From: Euborellia annulipes | Lineage: Eukaryota; Arthropoda; Insecta; Dermaptera; Anisolabididae | Assembly: GCA_023213315.1 (NCBI GenBank) | Contig: JAKCPI010005155.1 | Span: 24,443 to 88,442, forward strand | DNA length: 64,000 nucleotides | Direction: 5' to 3' | In this document: positions 57,916-64,000 of the stretch, piece after piece | Layout of the letters: each line of letters opens with the position of its first letter | Position numbering within the stretch: the first letter of the stretch is position 1 | Made by a program: the position numbers and the translations under genes | The notes under the pieces: generated by a model | Seen by the model: the letters and a program-made list of their open reading frames with translations, nothing else | The model's database searches: none | What the model was told of the DNA's origin: nothing

Positions 57916-57928
57916 GTTTATTAAACTT

Positions 57929-58756
57929 GATTTAAATAAAGAATAGAGTGAAAAGAAAAACAATATTAAATTAAAAGATTAAAAGTTAAAAAAAAAAAAA
58001 GAAGTAATGGGGAAAACTCAACTATTTTAATAAAGTGATAGAGGAGAAAATAAAATAATCAAATGAGAAACTTGTAAAGATTATTTGCATTTTGAAAGTT
58101 TAAAAATGAAAGGCTTCTGTTTGTCTTAAGAAGAAAAGTCTCAGCAGTTATTATTGCAAATTAAATGATGCTTAATTAATGCTTAATTAAATAAAAATTT
58201 TTATTGACTGAGTCTTAAGAGAAAATAATACTGAAGGCTCGTCCCTTTAGGTATTATATAATTTTAAAAGTGAATTTAAAATAAACTTACTAATATTTGT
58301 AGCACATTTTTGTTTGTTTTAAGTTAAATTTCTCCTCGTGTCTCCACTCTTTTCGTTTGCTACAAAGATAACAAAGTATTTTTTTCATAAACTCAAAGAG
58401 ATTCCTTTGACGTATTCGCCAGTACTTTCTTTTGTCTCTAAGTAACTTGATATTTATCTTTATTTAAAAATTTTAAAGATGGAAAATTTTGGAGAAATAT
58501 TGTAGTTGCGATGATAACAAAATATAAATATTTTCCAGAACCCCCGGCTAAATATTTCCCTCTAATTATTAATAAATTTTACATATTGGAATCTGCAAAA
58601 GAAACATGCGTTTCGTGCGGTTAATCACACCGGATTTTTTATTTTTCACAATATTTCTGTATTGACCAACCTTTTTTTTATTCCCTTACTCCTTAATAGT
58701 CCAGCTCACTACGGTGAATTGAACTATATACCTTTTTTTCGCAAGAATATATACTG
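57929..58756. other. AT-rich DNA, nothing recognised
   Basis: No gene or clear repeat boundary. ATAACAAAATATAAATATTT at 58515 and AATCACACCGGATTTTTTAT near 58623 are family F-like fragments. Confidence 0.4.
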
Positions 58757-58868
58757 TACAGTGAGGGACAATATTAAGTCCCACCCAGAGGCCTACCTGG
58801 CCTGGGACGCGAAGGGCTCTAAAACCAGGTAGATCTCTGGGTAGGACTTAATATTGCCTCTCACTGTA
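58757..58868. mobile_element. Tc1/mariner-type MITE, copy 2
   Basis: TACAGTGAGGGACAATATTA then AGTCCCACCCAGAG at the left and CTCTGGGTAGGACTTAATATTG then CCTCTCACTGTA at the right. The short centre (CCTGGCCTGGGACGCGAAGG) is unlike that of 48059-48272, although the terminal 30 bases agree. Confidence 0.88.
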
Positions 58869-59038
58869 TATTTTCCGCGTTTGCTCTATATCTTATACTT
58901 CTAATTGAATAGACAAGCACCTCAAAGGATTCATAATTAATTATATACACTTATATACATTTTAAGAATTTGGGTAGAAATTTCGTTTTAGTTTTTTCAA
59001 AGATACAAATTTAAATTATAAGCTGATTGGATTTTTTT

Positions 59039-60287
59039 TTTGATTTTTTTTAAACACTCACACTTTTTTCCCATTTACACTCACGATCACACACACATAC
59101 ACACAGTCTTTTCGGCAACTTAGGTCATATAAGACTTTTAACGATACTATTATTTTAATAATATATGGGTCATTCCATGCCAAATCGACAAATTTTTTTC
59201 CTGACCCCCGCGGATTTCGCTGAAAATTTCCTATCTTTTTTCTACCCCTTAAAAGATATTTTTGAGAATTTTTTCAAATTTTTTTACCCAACTAAAAAAA
59301 AAGTTATGGATTTTTGAAAAAAAACTGCTCTTTTTTTCAAATAACGATAACTTATTTTAAAATTGATATTTCGGAACCCCGCGAGGCTATAAAAATTTTG
59401 TTTTTTAATGTAGTTTTCAGAAAAAAAATTCAAAAATTATTTCAGAAACCCGGTATATGAAATATTTAAGTTTTTTGAAAAAACCCTAATTTTAAATGGA
59501 CCATTTTTTTTTTAATTTTTTTAACTCAAAATAAACTTCAACTAATTCTACAATTATCCCCCTAATTTCAAGATGTGCCGACGATTGCTTCTATTTTTTT
59601 TTTGGTTATAAAAATTTTTTTTTTGAAATTTGGTTTATTTTTTACGTAACTTTTTTATGAAATTTTTCCAGCTTTCTCGTGAAACTTTAGAAGTTGAAAA
59701 ATGATATTTTATTCGAAAATTTTAAGTCATCATACTAAAAATTGATTTTTTGTCGGTAAAGTACGAGATTGAAAAAAAAATCAATTTTTAGTATGATGAC
59801 TTAAAATTTTCGAATAAAATATCATTTTTCAACTTCTAAAGTTTCACCTGAAAGGTGAAAAATTTCATAAAAAAGTTACGTAAAACTAAACCAAATTTCA
59901 AAAAAAATTTTTATAACAAAAAAAAAAATAGAAGCAATCGTCGGCACATCTTGAAATTAGGGGGGATAATTGTAGAATTAGTTGAAGTTTTTTTTGAGTT
60001 AAAAAAAATTAAAAAAAAAATGGTCCATTTAAAATTAGGGTTTTTTCAAAGAAACTGAAATATTTCATATACCGGGTTTCTGAAATAATTTTTGTATTTT
60101 TTTCTGAAAACTACATTAAAAAACAAAATTTTTATAGCCTCGCGGGGTTCCGAAATATCAATTTTAAAATAAGTTATCGTTATTTGAAAAAAAAGAGCAG
60201 TTTTTTTTCGGACTGCCTGGGGTCAGAACCCGTGACTATTGGTATACGAAGCAGGCGCGCTACCAATTACACCAAACCCGAGGGCCT
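59039..60287 (-). mobile_element. SINE family 1 copy split by a palindromic element
   Basis: The tail half lies at 59039-59165 (AACACTCACACTTTTTTCCC, CAGTCTTTTCGGCAACTTAG, GACTTTTAACGATACTATTA) and the head half at 60207-60287 (CGGACTGCCTGGGGTCAGAA, GCAGGCGCGCTACCAATTAC ACCAAACCCGAGGGCC). The middle of the SINE body is missing on the right side, so insertion was accompanied by a deletion. Confidence 0.88.
59167..60206. mobile_element. Palindromic element (related to 39177-41325), right end lost
   Basis: The left end GGGTCATTCCATGCCAAATCG is similar to GGGCATTCCACGCCAACTCG at 39177. Arms pair across a centre near 59750 (AAAATTGATTTTTTGTCGGT / AATCAATTTTTAGTATGATG; AGAAGCAATCGTCGGCACAT; CCCGGTATATGAAATATTT). 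The right arm stops at AAAAAGAGCAG, so the outer 110 bases or so and the right terminal repeat are absent. Confidence 0.85.
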
Positions 60288-61459
60288 GATTGGATTTAAC
60301 AACATGTAACTAAAAAATAACTAAATAAAGGTTGAATCTTTGGTTCAATTTTTTGAAAAATCAAAGATATAATTTTTGAATTTTCCATGCCTGAATAATT
60401 GTTTTTTTTTTTTTTTTTTAATTTGCCCTCTCGGCTGCTGAGACCATTCAGGGGTATATATTGTATATTTATTTTATTTTAATTATGTTATACCGATGGC
60501 TAATGGGGGACGTTTCACATGCATGAGGTGGTCACCAACCCGCATTTCGCCGCGCTTGGCATTGCTTAATGGCAACAATTATAGCTACTGTTAGAAATTA
60601 TAAAAAAATATTCTTTAAAATATATTCATTTGAGAGGGGGGAGGGGATTACTTTTCTTATCAACTTACCCCCGCATCCCAAAAAATAAAAATTTTAAAGA
60701 ATATCAAATATTCGGAGGGGTCGGGAGAACTTGGACTACCATATTCCTCCCAGGTCCTGGAGATGGCTAACTTTATTTGAGATAATTATTGTGCTTCATA
60801 TTCATATTTATTTGTTATTATTTATTTAATTTATAAATATTGGTAGAAACAGCGTGAGACAATTTTTTGTCAACTTTATTTGACATTAAGGTCATATTAA
60901 AAACAAAACCTCTTTTAAAAAATTATTTTGTCATGTAAATAATAATGACTTGTCTTTTATAAAATTTGATTGATAGCATTATTGTTAAAGAAATTTAATT
61001 TTAGAAAATGGAATATGTTTTCACCTTTAATTGAAAACAACAATTTTTCATAGAGTATAAAAATCACTTTTAATGATTTTCCTTTTTTTATACTGAATAA
61101 TTAATACTCGAGAGAGTTACTTCTTTAGGGAGTTAAAAAATGCCCGGCATTTTAGGCTTTATGGACCCAACCTACTTAATGATCGCCAATTGAGAACATT
61201 TCTCTTTATCGTTAAATTGATGCAATTTTTTACGATTGACCTTAGACCCCAATTGCTGCCAATCACCAAGAAGATGCATTGTTTTTTTCTTCTCTCTAAA
61301 TTGTAAAATAATCAAATAGGAAAGAAACAGAGGAAGAGTATTAAATCATCTATCGTCTAAAAAAAAATTTTTCTAGGTTTTCTTTTAATAGAATATTATT
61401 CTGTATCTTCTGTAACTTCTTAATTCATCATTCCTCCCCCATCTCACAGCTTTCTCTTA
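60288..61459. other. Mostly unassigned AT-rich DNA
   Basis: 60424-60600 contains TTTGCCCTCTCGGCTGCTGA, GGACGTTTCACATGCATGAG and GGTCACCAACCCGCATTTCG, which have the look of another dispersed repeat (possibly a SINE on the minus strand), but no second copy exists here to prove it. The rest is featureless. Confidence 0.4.
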
Positions 61460-62240
61460 TCTGTGGTAAGATAAAGTTGTGTTCTGTGCTTGTTACATCA
61501 GATTTTTAGTATCGGCATATAATACTAGCAGAAAGACCTAAATTAGATAGAATTCAAGATGTAAAATTTATAAACATGGGAAAATATTTATATTTTGCTA
61601 CTATGGCAACCGATTCTCCCATCTTTCCTACGAAGTACAAGCGTATAAGTGTGCTTCAAAAGAGAGCAAAATGAGAATATGCATTTTAAAGAGCATCTAA
61701 AAAATAAATAATTTTTGAATTTTAATCAAAATCGTTTAAGCGAATTTTGAGAAAATCGGAAAAAAACTGGAAATTTACTTGAGTAAAGTATTAGTATTAA
61801 ATTTGTTGACCGATTTTATACAAAAGCTTATTTTCACGCCTCAGGAGGGGGCCTAACTTAAATATAAAATTTCGACTTGGTAGCTTTTTTCGTTCTTGAG
61901 CCCTCAAAACGTGTAAGCTTATATCTATCAAAATCTCGACATCGAATTTTTGACATGAATCTAATACTTTCTCGCTATATATACATGTACCATCTATTGC
62001 AATAGTATTGAGAATAAAGCCCGGAAGTTAGGCAGCCCAAATGGCAGCTGGTCTGTCTTAAAAAATATCTTTTTCAAAGCAGGCAATAGGGCGATCGGCC
62101 TTTATTACCATAAAAATTTATCTTTTTAATATATTAGTGAACGTGTACCATTTGGGCTGCCTAACTGCCGGGCTTTATTCTCAATACTATTGCAATAGAT
62201 GGTATATTAACGTATATAGGTAAGAGAAAGTAAAAATTGC
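61460..62240 (+). mobile_element. Family F element, copy 3, with nested MITE
   Basis: Collinear with 55337-55970: TGTGCTTGTTACATCAGATT, GGGAAAATATTTATATTTTG, GCTACTATGGCAACC, AATGAGAATATGCATTTTAA, GCTTATTTTCACGCC, CCTCAAAACGTGTAAGC and TCTCGACATCGAATTTTTGA. The end AGGTAAGAGAAAGTAAAAA is at 62218-62236, displaced by the MITE at 61988-62212. Confidence 0.82.
61988..62212. mobile_element. MITE with CAATAGTATTGAG ends
   Basis: TACCATCTATTGCAATAGTA TTGAG, GGAAGTTAGGCAGCCCAAAT at the left and ATTTGGGCTGCCTAACTGCC, TACTATTGCAATAGATGGTA at the right; loop near 62090-62140. A second, longer copy lies at 33770-34240. Confidence 0.9.
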
Positions 62241-62517
62241 TTTGTTTTATATAAGCTTATTTAAAAAAATTTTTTTTTTTAATTGATTTTATTTTGTCTT
62301 AATTTTTGTGAAAGAGGCAGAACAAGATTTTTTTTAAATACCTCTTTGGAGTTTCTGAGGTCATTTATTACTTTGAATATTTTTTAATTAGTTGTTTTTC
62401 CTAACAAATTTTTTTGTTAATTATGTTTTTTTTTTTGAACTCTATGAATTTTCTAATTATATTTTAGAATTATATAACATATTTTGTGAAAATACAATAT
62501 TTTTTTATTATTTATTC

Positions 62518-62672
62518 AAGGTCTTTTTCGGCATCTGGGGCCATTTAAACCCCGTATCTATTTATTTAAATTGATATCCTATTCTTTTGAAATAAATTTT
62601 TCGTCTGGAACGGGATGCGAACTCTTGACCTTTGGCACCAGAATCTCTGAGCTATAGGTCAAGGGCTGTACC
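62518..62672 (-). mobile_element. SINE family 2, best copy
   Basis: The minus strand reads GCCCTTGACCTATAGCTCAG (box A), GAGATTCTGGTGCC, AAGAGTTCGCATCCC (box B), a linker, then GGTTTAAATGGCCCCAGATG CCGAAAAAGACCTTGAATAA. This defines family 2: a tRNA-like head of about 70 bases and a tail sharing 'tgccgaaaaagac' with family 1. Confidence 0.8.
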
Positions 62673-64000
62673 ATATATTTGGTTGATGCAATATAAAAGT
62701 AGGTTTTTGAATTTTTTATATTAATATTTAACGCAAATTTATACCAATAAATATTTGTTTAAATTGAATGTTTTATTCGATAAATTATATTTTGCTCTAT
62801 CCAATTATTTGTTTAAAACACAAAATTCTCTAATCTTTTTAGTAGGTTGACAAGAAAAGATAAAAGTATTACAAGGGATGAGGGTATCGAAAAAAAAGTA
62901 TCGATAATTGGACTTTGTATCGTATCCAGTTTTTTTTTTAAATGACTACTTTTAAAAAATATTTTCGCCATTTTAGGCCTTTTTATACTTTAAACGATAC
63001 CGGTACTTATTATTAAATTACGGTATACCGTATATTGCGGACCAGACATTTATTAATACCATTTGGTAATCAAATGAGTATTATAGAAAACATATTTTCA
63101 TTTAATTATTATAATTATTCAAAATAAATTTTTGAAAAGTACAGAAGTACAATATGTAAATACAAAAAGATCTATATTCTAATAAACTATTTTAACCGAG
63201 CTCGGGGGTGTTTTAGCCCCCCCCCCCCCCCCCCTGGAAATCATTTTTTCCAAAACTTGGCTCTGAACTTTTCTTACATTAGTATGGAATGATATTTACG
63301 GTATTGACAGAGATTTATTATAGTTTGTTGTTAAAATGAATATCATTATAGTAATCCCCCCTAATTTTCCAATATTTCTAAGCCCTCTCCTCTCCCGAAA
63401 AAAAATCCTGATTCTAACAGAGAGTTTGCATATCTTGTTTTGGAAATTCATTTAAAATGCCTAACTAACTTATAAGCCAACGAGGACTGAAGATGGACGA
63501 ATAAATTTTGTCCGAAATGTCTCCTTTTCGGCATTTGGCATCCAAAGGCTCTCTTCATTTGCTGCACCTGTAGTCACTCTTTTCCATTCCATAACATCAA
63601 CAGCAACTTTCTTCGAATTATAAAATAAAATAAAACTATTTAACAAATAACTTAAATTGAGAACTTTATTTTCACAGGATAATAATCTTTATATATATAA
63701 TTCTTCTGTGTGTATGTGACTTCAACTCCTCCTAAATACCGACTGTTCAAATTATGATGAAATTTTCTGTTTGTGGATCCCGACAGTTTTGTTTCACAAT
63801 AACAATACAGTTAATGAGTAATTAACTGGTAAAATAAGAAAAAATAAAAATTAGGAGAAATAGCTTGCTTATAGGTAACAAAATATAAATATTTACCCAT
63901 GTTTACGATTTTTTTTTATTTATTTACATTTTGAATTCTAAAATATTGACGTAAATTTTTTGAATAAAAAAATTTCCTGAAAAAAAAGGCAAATTTTAAA
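62673..64000. other. AT-rich DNA with hairpin-core fragment
   Basis: No gene. A C-run lies at 63211-63233. A core at 63487-63520 reads CTGAAGAT-GGAC-GAATAAATTTT-GTCC-GAAATGTC and belongs to a single-arm hairpin-type repeat. ATTTGGTAATCAAATGAG near 63060 recalls the SINE body but is too short to assign. Confidence 0.45.

Overview
The window is AT-rich animal nuclear DNA. Its two recognisable protein genes are split by spliceosomal GT-AG introns, there are U6 snRNA-like sequences and tRNA-headed SINEs, and most of the rest is short inverted-repeat (cut-and-paste type) elements. An invertebrate, probably an arthropod, fits best; the species cannot be fixed from the sequence.

Layout. Positions 2228-11269 (+) hold a seven-exon gene for a winged-helix plus nucleoside-phosphorylase-fold protein of about 421 residues. 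Positions 36952-53146 (-) hold fourteen exons (623 codons) of a divergent SLC6-type transporter whose first exon or exons lie outside the recognised sequence. The two genes are convergent. The 25 kb between them is repeat-dominated and is centred on a giant inverted repeat. Its left arm is 20796-26579, its right arm is 27356-32333, and the spacer is about 0.8 kb. Both outer ends carry a degenerate U6 snRNA copy, and a further U6 copy lies just outside the right arm.

Mobile DNA fills the introns and flanks. It includes hAT-type elements with 8-bp target duplications (1516-1887, 6136-7868, 6437-7463, 10310-10568, 16353-16617, 47212-47643), a decayed mariner, a 5'-truncated non-LTR retrotransposon, and at least two tRNA-headed SINE families. 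One SINE has a perfect 14-bp target duplication. There are also many long palindromic elements. At least nine hairpin-type repeats that look otherwise unrelated share a small conserved core, CTGA-W-GA-T / short stem / GAAAY. It resembles the catalytic core of a hammerhead ribozyme but has one extra base before stem II.

The most unusual objects are the U6-ended giant palindrome, the hammerhead-like core shared across hairpin families, a 1.4 kb palindrome with a tRNA-like sequence in each arm, and an SLC6 protein that appears to have lost several ion-site residues. No CRISPR, operon or bacterial gene is present. Exons were called by joining translated blocks at GT-AG sites with matching phase. 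Repeats were recognised by eye, so their ends are approximate unless a target duplication is given.
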